From: CAYTPE01 sp964439885
GTDB taxonomy: Bacteria; Patescibacteriota; Patescibacteriia; Magasanikbacterales; GWA2-37-8
Direction of reading: 5' to 3'
DNA: 64,000 bases
Assembly: GCA_964439885.1 (NCBI GenBank)
Contig: CAYTPE010000001.1
Span: forward strand, 1-64,000
Part shown: positions 18,451-26,826 of the stretch, piece after piece
Position numbering within the stretch: the stretch's first letter is position 1
How the letters are laid out: every line of letters starts with the position of its first letter
Made by a program: the position numbers and the translations under genes
The notes under the pieces: generated by a model
What the model was told of the DNA's origin: nothing
Seen by the model: only the letters and a program-made list of their open reading frames with translations
Database searches by the model: none

Positions 18451-18729
18451 TTATGCGGTCACAACATGGACAAAACGGGCATCTTTGAGTTTGCCGTCGA
18501 AACGCATGCGTTTGGCTTCGGTAAATTTAACCTTACCGTTTTCCATGGCAAACAAAGTATCATCTTTGGCGCGTTTCACGTTGGTGCCTGGGTGAATGCG
18601 GGTACCGCGCTGGCGAACCAAAATCATACCTTTTTTAACGGTCTGACCGCTGAAAAGTTTGATACCAAGACGTTGTGAATTTGACTCTCGCCCGTTACGT
18701 GATGAACCGGCGGCTTTCTTATGTGACAT
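18451..18729 (-). CDS. rpmA: Large ribosomal subunit protein bL27
   Basis: A 92-residue bL27, close to the usual 85-95. The N-terminus [20 protein letters not shown] and [12 protein letters not shown] are family hallmarks; the flexible N-terminal tail reaches the peptidyl-transferase centre. The start has no cleavable extension of the Firmicutes type. The usual partner rplU (bL21) is not adjacent. The gene has its own consensus promoter (18834-18862) and a leader of about 100 bases containing a CTCGCC/GGCGAG hairpin. Confidence 0.95.
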   Translation of the reverse strand: MSHKKAAGSSRNGRESNSQRLGIKLFSGQTVKKGMILVRQRGTRIHPGTNVKRAKDDTLFAMENGKVKFTEAKRMRFDGKLKDARFVHVVTA

Positions 18730-18833
18730 ATGAATTTACTTTCGCAAGGAAATTCACTTCGTAGCGACTCGCCGCGGCGAGGAGCGTAGAAGGTCCTTAT
18801 ATATGAATGATATGGTGTGTAAATGGTAGCCAC

Positions 18834-18862
18834 ATTATATGCTAAAATCTTATTCTTGTCAA
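18834..18862 (-). promoter_or_regulatory. Promoter of rpmA
   Basis: Minus-strand TTGACA (18862-18857), 17-base spacer, TATAAT (18839-18834). Its -35 box shares five bases with the -35 of the divergent promoter at 18856-18884. Confidence 0.88.
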
Positions 18863-18884
18863 GCTTGGCTGTTGATGATAAAAT
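18856..18884 (+). promoter_or_regulatory. Divergent promoter of the membrane protein-ftsW pair
   Basis: TTGTCA (18856-18861), 17-base spacer, TAAAAT (18879-18884). The expected start point, near 18891, leaves only about six bases before the ATG at 18897, so this mRNA should be nearly leaderless. Confidence 0.7.
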
Positions 18885-18896
18885 TAAGCCATATTT

Positions 18897-19253
18897 ATGC
18901 ATTTCTACTCGCCGAAACTATACATACAGGACCCGTGGGTATATGGGCCTACCGTCGGAGCGCTGCTCAGCCTTATTGCGTCGGGCGTGTATGCGTTTGT
19001 CCGGGTGCCAACCGCTGGTGAAAGCTATTTTTTGCACAGCACTATTGTATTTGGCGTGGATCTCATCGGTCCACGTGGTTCTCTTTTTAACCCGCTGTTG
19101 GCCGGGCTTGTCATGGTGCTGGTGAATGTGGCTATTACCTTTGTGCTGTATGCCCGCGAACGTTTTTTAGCCCGATTTATGCTCAGCGCGCTCGCTCTTT
19201 CCGCGCTCGGTATAGCAATTGGTGTTTATTTCATAGTTGGTCTCAATACCTAG
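18897..19253 (+). CDS. Small membrane protein of unknown function
   Basis: A 118-residue protein with three likely membrane helices (about 18-38, 64-84 and 92-114). I do not recognise it. It precedes ftsW by three bases, so it may be co-translated with it and could be linked to cell wall growth, but that is only context. The mRNA appears nearly leaderless. Confidence 0.65.
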   Translation: MHFYSPKLYIQDPWVYGPTVGALLSLIASGVYAFVRVPTAGESYFLHSTIVFGVDLIGPRGSLFNPLLAGLVMVLVNVAITFVLYARERFLARFMLSALALSALGIAIGVYFIVGLNT

Positions 19254-19256
19254 CGT

Positions 19257-20363
19257 ATGTCTGCAATTGCGCGTCCAGCTGACCGTATTTTTTTGAGCTA
19301 TGTTGGTCTTTTGGTGGTGTTTGGATTGTTTGCTCTGATGTCGGCTAGCGGGCCTGTGGGTTTTGCTAAATTCGGCGATACCTATTTTTTTGTTAAACGA
19401 CAAATACTGTTTGGCATTATACCGGGCCTGATTTGTTTTGTAGCTCTCGCGAAGATTGATGTGCAGCTGTGGAAGCGGTTCGCTTGGTGGTTGTATGGGC
19501 TCACGTTAGGTTTGCTCGTGCTTGGTTTTATTCCACATGTCGGTTCGGTAATCAACAATTCACATGGTTGGCTTAACCTCTTCGGCTTCAGTTTTCAGCC
19601 GTCGGAGCTGGCTAAAGTAAGTATTATCATTTTAATGGCCACACTGCTCACGGAAAAAAAACGAGATTGGGACGACTGGCGTACTGGTCTCATGCCAGTG
19701 CTCGGTGCGGTAGCCCCGGCGCTCCTACTCATTCTGGCGCAGCCCGATGTGGGAACGGCGTCAATTATTGTGGCAATCATTTTTGCTATGCTCTATGTGG
19801 CACGTCTACCGAATGTGTACCTGTTTATTCTGGGTGGGGTAGGGATAATCTGTTTTGCTCTGCTGATTATCATTGCGCCGTATCGGGCGCAGCGTATTAC
19901 GGTATTTTTGCATCCCGAAGCTGACCCAACCACCATTGGGTATCAGATCAATCAAGCCTTCCTCGCGGTCGGTTCAGGAGGTCTGTGGGGGTTGGGGTAT
20001 GGCCACTCTCGTCAAAAATTTCAGTATCTACCCGAAGTGAGCGCCGACTCTATCTACGCTGTTATTGCCGAAGAAAATGGGTTCATTATTTCCGCTGGTC
20101 TTATTATCCTTATCCTGCTACTCGTAGCGAGGGGCTTACGTATTGCCAAAAATAATCCAGACGAGTATAGTTGCCTTATTGTGAGTGGTATTATGGTGTG
20201 GTTTGTGTGCCAATCCTTTCTCAATATCGGCGCGATGGTGGGGGCACTGCCGCTCACCGGGGTACCACTGCTCTTTATTAGCCACGGCGGCTCAGCTATG
20301 ATGACGGCTTTGGCGGCAGTTGGCCTCGTGGCGAATGTGAGTAAAAAGGCGAGGTTGGAGTAA
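19257..20363 (+). CDS. ftsW: FtsW/RodA-type peptidoglycan polymerase
   Basis: A 368-residue polytopic protein of the SEDS family (about nine to ten helices), which polymerises lipid II into glycan strands with a cognate penicillin-binding protein. Recognisable segments are FQPSELAKVSIII, LILAQPDVGTASII, AVGSGGLWGLGYGHSRQKFQYLP split around the catalytic loop, and PLTGVPLLFISHGGSAM. The YLPEVSADSIYAVIAEE loop is closer to FtsW than to RodA. Its stop overlaps a possible ATG at 20363. Confidence 0.85.
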   Translation: MSAIARPADRIFLSYVGLLVVFGLFALMSASGPVGFAKFGDTYFFVKRQILFGIIPGLICFVALAKIDVQLWKRFAWWLYGLTLGLLVLGFIPHVGSVINNSHGWLNLFGFSFQPSELAKVSIIILMATLLTEKKRDWDDWRTGLMPVLGAVAPALLLILAQPDVGTASIIVAIIFAMLYVARLPNVYLFILGGVGIICFALLIIIAPYRAQRITVFLHPEADPTTIGYQINQAFLAVGSGGLWGLGYGHSRQKFQYLPEVSADSIYAVIAEENGFIISAGLIILILLLVARGLRIAKNNPDEYSCLIVSGIMVWFVCQSFLNIGAMVGALPLTGVPLLFISHGGSAMMTALAAVGLVANVSKKARLE

Positions 20364-20392
20364 TGGTTAAATTGCTAAATTGTTATATTATT
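20364..20392 (+). repeat. Short word array before the acetyltransferase gene
   Basis: GGTTAAATTGCTAAATTGTTA-like words fill the space between the ftsW stop and ATG 20393. Read as protein they give only VKLLNCYII, so I place the gene start after them. Confidence 0.45.
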
Positions 20393-20872
20393 ATGGAGAT
20401 TAGGGAATATTCACGAAGAGATCTGGCCGATGTACTTCAGATTACTCGCTTAGCATGGAAACCCATTTACGCTTCGTTTAAAAAGCTCATGGGGAATAAA
20501 AATTTCTTTGCTTTTTATCCTGATTGGGAAAAGTACAAAGTAAACCAGATGAAAAATTTTTTAAATGACTCCTCAATAGGAAAATGTGTGGCTGTAGTTG
20601 ACGAAAAAGTTGTGGGCTTCGTAGTATATGAAGTCGATGAGAAAAAACAAGTTGCAGAAATTCACAACAATGCAGTAAATCCAGCATACCAGGGAAATGG
20701 TATTGGGCCACGTCTGTACAAATACGTATTTAAAAAAATGAAGGAATCAGGAGTAAAGAGTGTCGTAGTGCGTACAGGAGGCGACGCATCCCATGCTCAA
20801 GCGCGCCGAGCGTACGCAAAGGCTGGTTTTAATCACGAACTTCCAACAGTTAAACTGTACCGTACATTGTAG
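20393..20872 (+). CDS. GNAT-family N-acetyltransferase
   Basis: A 159-residue GNAT protein. The acetyl-CoA pyrophosphate loop is GNGIGPRLYKYVF (Q/R-x-x-G-x-G/A form: YQGNGIG), preceded by the VNPAYQG strand and followed by ARRAYAKAGF, all in standard order. The acceptor is unknown; N-acetylation of an amino sugar from the neighbouring glycan genes is one possibility. ATG 20393 is preferred over 20363, because the first ten codons would come from the intergenic repeat. Confidence 0.75.
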   Translation: MEIREYSRRDLADVLQITRLAWKPIYASFKKLMGNKNFFAFYPDWEKYKVNQMKNFLNDSSIGKCVAVVDEKVVGFVVYEVDEKKQVAEIHNNAVNPAYQGNGIGPRLYKYVFKKMKESGVKSVVVRTGGDASHAQARRAYAKAGFNHELPTVKLYRTL

Positions 20873-20891
20873 TTTTTAAATTAAGATAACT

Positions 20892-21947
20892 ATGCGTTTA
20901 CTTGTCTGCGGCGGGGCTGGGTTTATTGGCAGCAATTTTATCCGGCACATGCTCGCCACTCATCCGAATTACACCATCGTCAACTACGACAAACTGACGT
21001 ACGCTGGCAACCTAGATAATCTCAAGGATGTTGCTGACAACAAAAATTATACTTTTGTTCAAGGTGATATTATCGATCTTGAAACGCTCAGTAACGTAAT
21101 CCAAGAATATAAAATCACGCACGTTATCAATTTCGCCGCGGAAACGCACGTTGATCGCAGTATCCACGGCGGTGCCAAAGAATTCGTACTCACGAACACC
21201 TTGGGCGTGCAGATGATTCTTGATGCGGTACGTCACAATAATGTTGAGCGCTTTGTCAACGTTTCAACCGACGAAGTGTACGGCGCCCTCAGCCTTGACG
21301 ATCCGCATAAATTTACCGAGCATACGCCCATCTGGCCCAATATGCCGTACGCGGCCGCTAAAGCCGGCGGCGACCTGATGTGCAACGCGTATTGGGTAAC
21401 GCACAAGGTGCCTGTTATTGTAACACATTGTAGCAACAATTATGGTCCATACCAGTTTCCAGAGAAGGTAATCCCATTTTTTGTTTTTAAACTGCTCAAA
21501 GGCGAAAAGGTTCCCGTGTATGGCGATGGGCTTAATATTCGCGACTGGATTCATGTACTGGATCACGCCCGCGCGCTCGATTTACTTCTTCACAAAGGAG
21601 AAGTCGGCCAGGTATACAACATCGGAGTAGATAACGAGCGCTCAAACCTCGAACTGACTAAAATGATTCTAAGCATTTTAGGCAAAGGCGAAGAGATGAT
21701 CGAGTATGTTACCGACCGTCCAGGTCATGATCGCCGCTACGCGATTGACGAGAGTAAAATCAAAGCGCTTGGCTGGCAGCCCGAGTATACACGTGCTGAA
21801 TTCGAGCGAGGATTGCGCGAAACCGTGGAATGGTACAAAAATAATTCCGAGTGGGTAGAAAATTTATGGAAAAAGAAAAAAGATGAGATGAATAAGTTTC
21901 AAGAAGCGCTGGAAAGATCAAGCGATAAAATGAAATCATCGACTTAA
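20892..21947 (+). CDS. rmlB: dTDP-glucose 4,6-dehydratase
   Basis: A 351-residue extended SDR that makes dTDP-4-keto-6-deoxyglucose. CGGAGFIGSNFIRH is the NAD site, AAETHVDRSI the diagnostic RmlB segment, VSTDEVYG the catalytic Asp-Glu region and PYAAAKAGGD the Tyr-x3-Lys motif. Length is normal for the family. It begins a dTDP-deoxysugar set with a cupin (22042) and rmlD (22558); rmlA lies 11 kb downstream. Confidence 0.93.
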   Translation: MRLLVCGGAGFIGSNFIRHMLATHPNYTIVNYDKLTYAGNLDNLKDVADNKNYTFVQGDIIDLETLSNVIQEYKITHVINFAAETHVDRSIHGGAKEFVLTNTLGVQMILDAVRHNNVERFVNVSTDEVYGALSLDDPHKFTEHTPIWPNMPYAAAKAGGDLMCNAYWVTHKVPVIVTHCSNNYGPYQFPEKVIPFFVFKLLKGEKVPVYGDGLNIRDWIHVLDHARALDLLLHKGEVGQVYNIGVDNERSNLELTKMILSILGKGEEMIEYVTDRPGHDRRYAIDESKIKALGWQPEYTRAEFERGLRETVEWYKNNSEWVENLWKKKKDEMNKFQEALERSSDKMKSST

Positions 21948-22041
21948 GTTGCGCAGAGTATCTGGTATATAGTATTTTGTATTGAGGCACTTACCATATG
22001 CCATATACCAAATACCAAATACTTAATACAAAATTCTTTCT
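21948..22041. repeat. Intergenic word-type inverted repeat
   Basis: The 94-base gap carries GGTATATAGTATTTTGTATT-like words on the left and the complementary CCAAATACCAAATACTT words on the right, ending a few bases before the cupin ATG. Similar TAGTATTTTGTAT words occur at 31408. Confidence 0.65.
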
Positions 22042-22461
22042 ATGTCTCCATTCAAACAATTCACCCTCAAAACATTCACTTCAAAAGGCTATTCACTCAC
22101 CCCGGTGGAGTTTAAAGATATTGCGCCGTTCGAAGTGAAGCGCATGTATTACCTTACCAATTTTGAAGCCGCCGCGCACACGGGCGAGCACTGTCACTAC
22201 GTAGAACAAGAGGTTTTCATTGTTGCCAAGGGGTCAGTCACCGCCATAATCGATAGAGGGCAGGGTAAAGAGGAAATAACGCTTACCACTCCCGGCGAAG
22301 CTTTTTATGCTCCCGCCTACAGCTGGCACGGGTTTAAGGACGCATCGAACGATTGTGTTCTTATCGCTCTCACATCTACCAACTATAGTGCCGATCGCAG
22401 CGATTATTTGGAAGATTATGAAAAATACTTGACACTCAGAGATGAACACCTGAGTAAATGA
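22042..22461 (+). CDS. Cupin; FdtA/QdtA-type dTDP-sugar ketoisomerase
   Basis: A 139-residue single-cupin protein. AHTGEHCHYVEQEVFIVAKG and the ending SDYLEDYEKYL resemble the WxcM-like FdtA/QdtA 3,4-ketoisomerases, which act on dTDP-4-keto-6-deoxyglucose. It is too short for RmlC, and the GxxRGLH-type RmlC motif is missing. It lies between rmlB and rmlD, where rmlC is often found, so it may either take the epimerase place or direct flux to a 3-amino-deoxysugar. Ends in TGA. Confidence 0.65.
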   Translation: MSPFKQFTLKTFTSKGYSLTPVEFKDIAPFEVKRMYYLTNFEAAAHTGEHCHYVEQEVFIVAKGSVTAIIDRGQGKEEITLTTPGEAFYAPAYSWHGFKDASNDCVLIALTSTNYSADRSDYLEDYEKYLTLRDEHLSK

Positions 22462-22557
22462 CTAATGACAAATGTCTAATTTCAAATAAAATGTCCAAGT
22501 TAAAATTTGAGCATTTGTATTAGATATTAGAAATTCGATATTAGATATTCAAGTTAT
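22462..22557. repeat. Intergenic word-type inverted repeat
   Basis: Words of the type TAATGACAAATGTCTAATTTC on the left and ATTAGATATTAGAAATTCG on the right face each other around an AAATTTGAGCATTTG centre. Left-arm words recur at 41196-41320. Confidence 0.65.
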
Positions 22558-23409
22558 ATGCGTGTTGTTATCATTGGTTCCAAAGGCATGCTCGGTACCG
22601 CTCTCGTGGAGCGGTTTTCTCACAAACATGAAGTAGTAGGTCTTGACCGACCCGAAATCGACATTACGGACGAAGCGTCGACTCAAACCAAGCTTGAAAC
22701 GCTTGCTCCCGAGGTACTTATCAACTGCGCGGCAATCAATGCCGTCGATGATATCGAATCCAAAAACGATGTGTTTGAACTGGCTTGGAAAGTAAACGCC
22801 AAGGCGGTGGAAACACTCGCCCTGGTAGCAAAAACGCTGAACATTCCCCTTGTGCATTTTTCTTCCGATTATGTGTTTGATGGTACAAATGACGAGGGTT
22901 ACGTGGAAGATTTTTCACCCAAGCCAATCAGTAAATACGGCGAGACGAAATTTGAAGGCGAGAGACTCTTAGAAAGCGTTACGAGCAAGTATTATCTCAT
23001 CCGACTGTCCCGGTTGTTTGGAAGACCAGGAATAGGGGAAGGGATGAAAAAAAGTTTTGTGGATAAAATGCTTGAAATTGCCGAAGCAGGAAAGGAACTC
23101 AAAGTGGTCGATGCCGAAGTAGGATCGCCCACCTATAGCGTTGATTTGGCGGATTTCGTTTACAAGCTTCTCGAAAAGCAGTTACCGTATGGTGTATACC
23201 ATGGCGCCAATAGCGGCGCGTGCACATGGTACGAGTGGGCAGGCGAAATTTTTCGCTTAAAGAATATGCCGGTCAGCGTTGAGCGAATTGACCCAGCTGG
23301 TTTGATCCGCCCCGCCAAACGCCCAGCGTACTCGGAACTTATCAATACCAAAACAGAGCCGCCGCGCAGCTGGCAGGAGGCACTTAACGACTATATTAGT
23401 AGTTTATAA
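22558..23409 (+). CDS. rmlD: dTDP-4-dehydrorhamnose reductase-like protein
   Basis: A 283-residue RmlD-family SDR: VVIIGSKGMLGTALVE NADP site, INCAAINAVDDIE and SSDYVFDG segments, and SKYGETKFEGE with Tyr-x3-Lys. It performs the last step of dTDP-rhamnose (or a related 6-deoxyhexose) formation. A second RmlD domain is fused to the glycosyltransferase at 24608, so the window has two. Confidence 0.88.
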   Translation: MRVVIIGSKGMLGTALVERFSHKHEVVGLDRPEIDITDEASTQTKLETLAPEVLINCAAINAVDDIESKNDVFELAWKVNAKAVETLALVAKTLNIPLVHFSSDYVFDGTNDEGYVEDFSPKPISKYGETKFEGERLLESVTSKYYLIRLSRLFGRPGIGEGMKKSFVDKMLEIAEAGKELKVVDAEVGSPTYSVDLADFVYKLLEKQLPYGVYHGANSGACTWYEWAGEIFRLKNMPVSVERIDPAGLIRPAKRPAYSELINTKTEPPRSWQEALNDYISSL

Positions 23410-23420
23410 ATATTCTACGT

Positions 23421-24374
23421 ATGTCAATCGACCATCCACCAGTTGGAACTAATCCAGAGAAAAGTAAAGAAAAAGAGGCAGCAACCAAAGCCCTCGTTGA
23501 AACGATTGTTTCACTTAAACAACTTGCAACCGAATGGGAGGATTACTTCGACCGCGCGATGGTTCCTGACCCAACGTTGCTGCCGCTCAGAAATGAGACG
23601 AGAAATTATCAACGCATATACGATCGTGCGACAGGGGAGGCCGGAACGAATGAAAAACCAGAAGATAATGTTTTTGGTAGGCTAGCGGATATATTGGATT
23701 TGGAAAAAGCTGCACAAATTGCCGAAAATACCGCCGCCCATCAAAATGTGATTGGCCCTATTACCCAAGGTTTCGAGCGGAATGAACATCTTGTCACTTT
23801 GCTCAGATCAATAAATAGCACAGGCGGCGAAAGAATTTTTGCTGGTGATCCACTTGCCATAGCACAGCATCTGCGATATTTAAGCGATAGGTTGATGCAA
23901 AAAATAAGAGTGCGCGCGGAATTGTCTGGAGCCAACGCATCTCTTATGCAGCTTATTGATGAGGGCTCTCGGCAACTACGGAGCACTCACAAGCTGGCAG
24001 GTAGCGAGCCGCGTGTACAGGAGCTAATAGCGATTGCCGAAAATTTAGAAAGAAATGTAGCTGCTTTCAAAGAAAACGTCGTCGTTCCAGACGAAAAGAA
24101 ATTTATTCCACGAAAAGAAACATATAATTTTTTTAGTGTTAAGGATGGTAATGAAGCTCAGGCTTTTCCGTTTTCAGAACCTGCTTTTGGCGATAGCGAA
24201 GGTATGATGCCGCGGCAACTCACCGTTTCGAAACGCCAGGTAGGAGACACATTCAAATATGAAGGTCGAGAATGGAAAGTGACACAGAACGAACTTGTAG
24301 ACGGCTCTTTAGTAACATCACGTAAATATACCTTTGAGGCTGTTCCGTTGACTGAAGACCCGATTTACGGCTAG
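23421..24374 (+). CDS. Hypothetical mostly helical protein
   Basis: A 317-residue soluble protein that I cannot assign. It is rich in charged and Ala/Leu/Glu residues, consistent with long helices up to about residue 230, and ends in a small beta-rich region (GDTFKYEGREWKV, SRKYTFEAVPL). No signal peptide or membrane helix is seen. It is the last gene before a terminator and may be unrelated to the glycan genes. Confidence 0.5.
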   Translation: MSIDHPPVGTNPEKSKEKEAATKALVETIVSLKQLATEWEDYFDRAMVPDPTLLPLRNETRNYQRIYDRATGEAGTNEKPEDNVFGRLADILDLEKAAQIAENTAAHQNVIGPITQGFERNEHLVTLLRSINSTGGERIFAGDPLAIAQHLRYLSDRLMQKIRVRAELSGANASLMQLIDEGSRQLRSTHKLAGSEPRVQELIAIAENLERNVAAFKENVVVPDEKKFIPRKETYNFFSVKDGNEAQAFPFSEPAFGDSEGMMPRQLTVSKRQVGDTFKYEGREWKVTQNELVDGSLVTSRKYTFEAVPLTEDPIYG

Positions 24375-24459
24375 TCATCAAACGGAGAATGCCTTAAAGA
24401 AGCGTTTTGCTTAGTGCTTACCCTAACTTGACAAACACCCTCTCAACATACTACCGTAC

Positions 24460-24490
24460 AAAAAAGAGCCCTGTGTAGAAGCTCTTTTTT
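24460..24490. terminator. Bidirectional terminator
   Basis: AAAAAAGAGC / GCTCTTTTTT stem with an 11-base loop, closing the rml segment. The rest of the 24375-24607 gap holds only this hairpin and the promoter at 24551-24579. Confidence 0.85.
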
Positions 24491-24550
24491 GATAGCTTTG
24501 GAATAAATAAGGTAAAATAACGCTGAGATAAGGCAAAAGATGGGAGGGGA

Positions 24551-24579
24551 TTGACAAAACCGGCAAAAAGGTGTATACT
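24551..24579 (+). promoter_or_regulatory. Sigma70-type promoter
   Basis: TTGACA (24551-24556), 17-base spacer and TATACT (24574-24579), about 22 bases of leader before ATG 24608. Confidence 0.85.
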
Positions 24580-24607
24580 TACCTGTTTTATTCAATAAAC
24601 GGCAATT

Positions 24608-26743
24608 ATGCAACCAATCGCCATACATGAGCCAAAAAACGGTTACCGCGTCGCCATTCTCGGCCATCGAGGCATTCCGAGCACCTATGGCGGCTTTGAG
24701 ACCTTTGCCGAAAAGATTACCGAGGCATTGGTTGGTTTGGGTTGCAAAGTAGCTGTGTATTGCCGCAAAAATTACTTCAAAGAGCGCCCGGCAGAATACA
24801 AAGGGGCACGTTTGGTGTACCTGTCCACGGTTACCAACAAAATGCTCGACACGTTTGTGCATACCTTCATCAGTGTCTTGCATGTAATCTTTAAGAACAC
24901 GGCCGATACCATCATCGTGGTAAATGTAGGCAACGCGCCATTTGCGCTGCTTGCTAAACTGTTTGGTAAGAAAGTTATTTTCTGTGTAGACGGACTTGAT
25001 TGGGAGCGCAAAAAATGGGGTGCATTTGCCAAATGGTATCTGCGCACTTGTTCGTATTTCGCCAAATGGGCAGCGCATGAAGTAGTGACCGATGCCGGCA
25101 GTGTGCAAGAATTTTATCTCAAAGAGCGCGGCACCAAGAGCCACATGATTCCCTATGGCACCGACATTGAATCCGGCAATTCGGACCCGAACGTACTCAA
25201 AGAAATCGGGGTCGAATCCAAAAAATACTTCATCTACGTGGCTCGCTTCGAACCGGAGAATAATCCGCTCATGGTGGTGAAGGCGCATGTGGCGTCGGGC
25301 AGCACGTTGCCCCTGGTGATGATCGGCGACAACCGCTACAACCAAGCGTTTGTGGATGAAATTAAACGCGCCGCGAACGACAAAGTTATCTTCCTCGGTT
25401 ATGTCTTTGGTACTACGTACAAAACATTACTGCGTGAATCTCTCGCGTATATTCGCGCGGCGGAAGTCGGCGGTATTTCTCCAGCCGTGATCGAAGCCAT
25501 GGGCCGCGGCGTGTGCGTTATCGCCAACGACAAGCCAGAGAATCGCGAGCCACTCGCGGAAAGCGGTGTCTTTTACCAATTGAATGAAGCATCGCTCACT
25601 GAAGCCATCACCACTCTTACCGCTCACCCGGAGAAAGCGATCGAACTCGGCAAAAAAGCCGCTCAACGTGCGATGATTGTGTACAGTTGGGACACGATTG
25701 GTTTTGAATACTTTAAACTCATCAAACACAACATGCACAGCGTGCGCGCAAACAATCAAGAGATTGATACACTGACACCAGCGAACGCGAATGCCGGTAA
25801 AAAGAAGATTTTGCTAACTGGTGCGGGCGGTATGCTCGGACGAGCCATGTACGAACACTATGCTCGCACGTATAACGTGCTTGCTACTAATCGAACCGCC
25901 TACGAAAGTTGGATGCGTCCGCTCGACGTTACCAATTATGCCGAATACGAAAAAATGGTGGCTGAATTTAAACCCGACTATATTTTTCATCTGGCAGCCA
26001 TGACGAACTTGGAAGAATGTGAGAAACATTTGGCCGATGCCTACACGCTTAACACGTTGTCGGTAAAACACGCCGCCCAACTCTCCACGAAATACGGAGC
26101 AAAATTGGTGTATGTGAGCACCAGCGGTGTGTTCGACGGCCATCAGACCTTTTACACCGAACGCGACGAAGCACACCCCACTACCGTCTACGGCCTCACG
26201 AAACAGATGGGCGCGCTCATGGTAGAGTACTACGCTACCGATTGGCTCATTGTACGTCCGTCGTGGCTGATGGGTGGTGGCGCGCATCATGATAAGAAAT
26301 TCGTGGGTAAAGTGATCGAGCAGATCGTATCCGGTAAACGCGAACTGTTCGCTTTGAACGATACATTCGGCACGCTGACCTACGCTCTCGACGTGGCTAT
26401 AACCCTCGAAAAATTACTCGCGCGTAATGCGACGGGGCTCTACAACATGGCTGGTATTGGTCGCGCCAGTCGTTACGATATCGCTCGCGAAATAGTGCAT
26501 ATCTTAGGCTATCAGCGTGAAATTATCGTGAACGCGGTAGACAATACCTTCTTCAAAACGACGTATACGACACCACGCGTCGCTTCCGAATGTTTGGTGA
26601 ACGAACGATTGAATCAAGAGTCAGCCAACACCATGCGCCCATGGCAGGTAGCGTTGCGCGATTATCTGGAGCGAGACTACGCGCACGCGTTCAACCATAC
26701 TACAGCTTCAGAGCACAGTGGTTTGGTAGTCAAACCAGCTTAA
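24608..26743 (+). CDS. Glycosyltransferase (DUF1972/GT4) fused to RmlD-type reductase
   Basis: A 711-residue two-enzyme fusion. Residues 1-380 are a GT-B glycosyltransferase whose N-terminal VAILGHRGIPSTYGGFETFA is typical of DUF1972 rhamnosyltransferase-like proteins, with EVGGISPAVIEAMGRG as the donor-site EX7E region. Residues about 395-690 are a second complete RmlD-like SDR (LLTGAGGMLG, LAAMTNLEECE, TVYGLTKQMG). Fusion of the enzyme that finishes a dTDP-deoxysugar to the enzyme that transfers it implies direct use of the product. It has its own consensus promoter. Confidence 0.85.
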   Translation: MQPIAIHEPKNGYRVAILGHRGIPSTYGGFETFAEKITEALVGLGCKVAVYCRKNYFKERPAEYKGARLVYLSTVTNKMLDTFVHTFISVLHVIFKNTADTIIVVNVGNAPFALLAKLFGKKVIFCVDGLDWERKKWGAFAKWYLRTCSYFAKWAAHEVVTDAGSVQEFYLKERGTKSHMIPYGTDIESGNSDPNVLKEIGVESKKYFIYVARFEPENNPLMVVKAHVASGSTLPLVMIGDNRYNQAFVDEIKRAANDKVIFLGYVFGTTYKTLLRESLAYIRAAEVGGISPAVIEAMGRGVCVIANDKPENREPLAESGVFYQLNEASLTEAITTLTAHPEKAIELGKKAAQRAMIVYSWDTIGFEYFKLIKHNMHSVRANNQEIDTLTPANANAGKKKILLTGAGGMLGRAMYEHYARTYNVLATNRTAYESWMRPLDVTNYAEYEKMVAEFKPDYIFHLAAMTNLEECEKHLADAYTLNTLSVKHAAQLSTKYGAKLVYVSTSGVFDGHQTFYTERDEAHPTTVYGLTKQMGALMVEYYATDWLIVRPSWLMGGGAHHDKKFVGKVIEQIVSGKRELFALNDTFGTLTYALDVAITLEKLLARNATGLYNMAGIGRASRYDIAREIVHILGYQREIIVNAVDNTFFKTTYTTPRVASECLVNERLNQESANTMRPWQVALRDYLERDYAHAFNHTTASEHSGLVVKPA

Positions 26744-26768
26744 CACAATGTATATTACTTACTTTCAC

Positions 26769-26790
26769 AGACACCCACCAGGGTGTCTTT
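26769..26790 (+). terminator. Terminator overlapping the next promoter
   Basis: Stem AGACACCC / GGGTGTCT with an ACCA loop and a TTT tail; its end runs into the -35 box at 26789. Confidence 0.7.
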
Positions 26791-26817
26791 GACGTGTCGA
26801 ATTATTTTCGCTACTAT
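26789..26817 (+). promoter_or_regulatory. Promoter of a nearly leaderless gene
   Basis: TTGACG (26789-26794), 17-base spacer, TACTAT (26812-26817). The expected start point near 26824 is about three bases before ATG 26827. Confidence 0.75.
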
Positions 26818-26826
26818 AGGTGCACT

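Noticed and set aside
18624..18902. Minus-strand frame upstream of rpmA that overlaps it
   Set aside because: It would start before the rpmA promoter elements and has no conserved features.
26590..26826. N-terminal extension of the GT-A-like protein at 26827
   Set aside because: It lies inside the fusion gene in another frame and upstream of a terminator and promoter.
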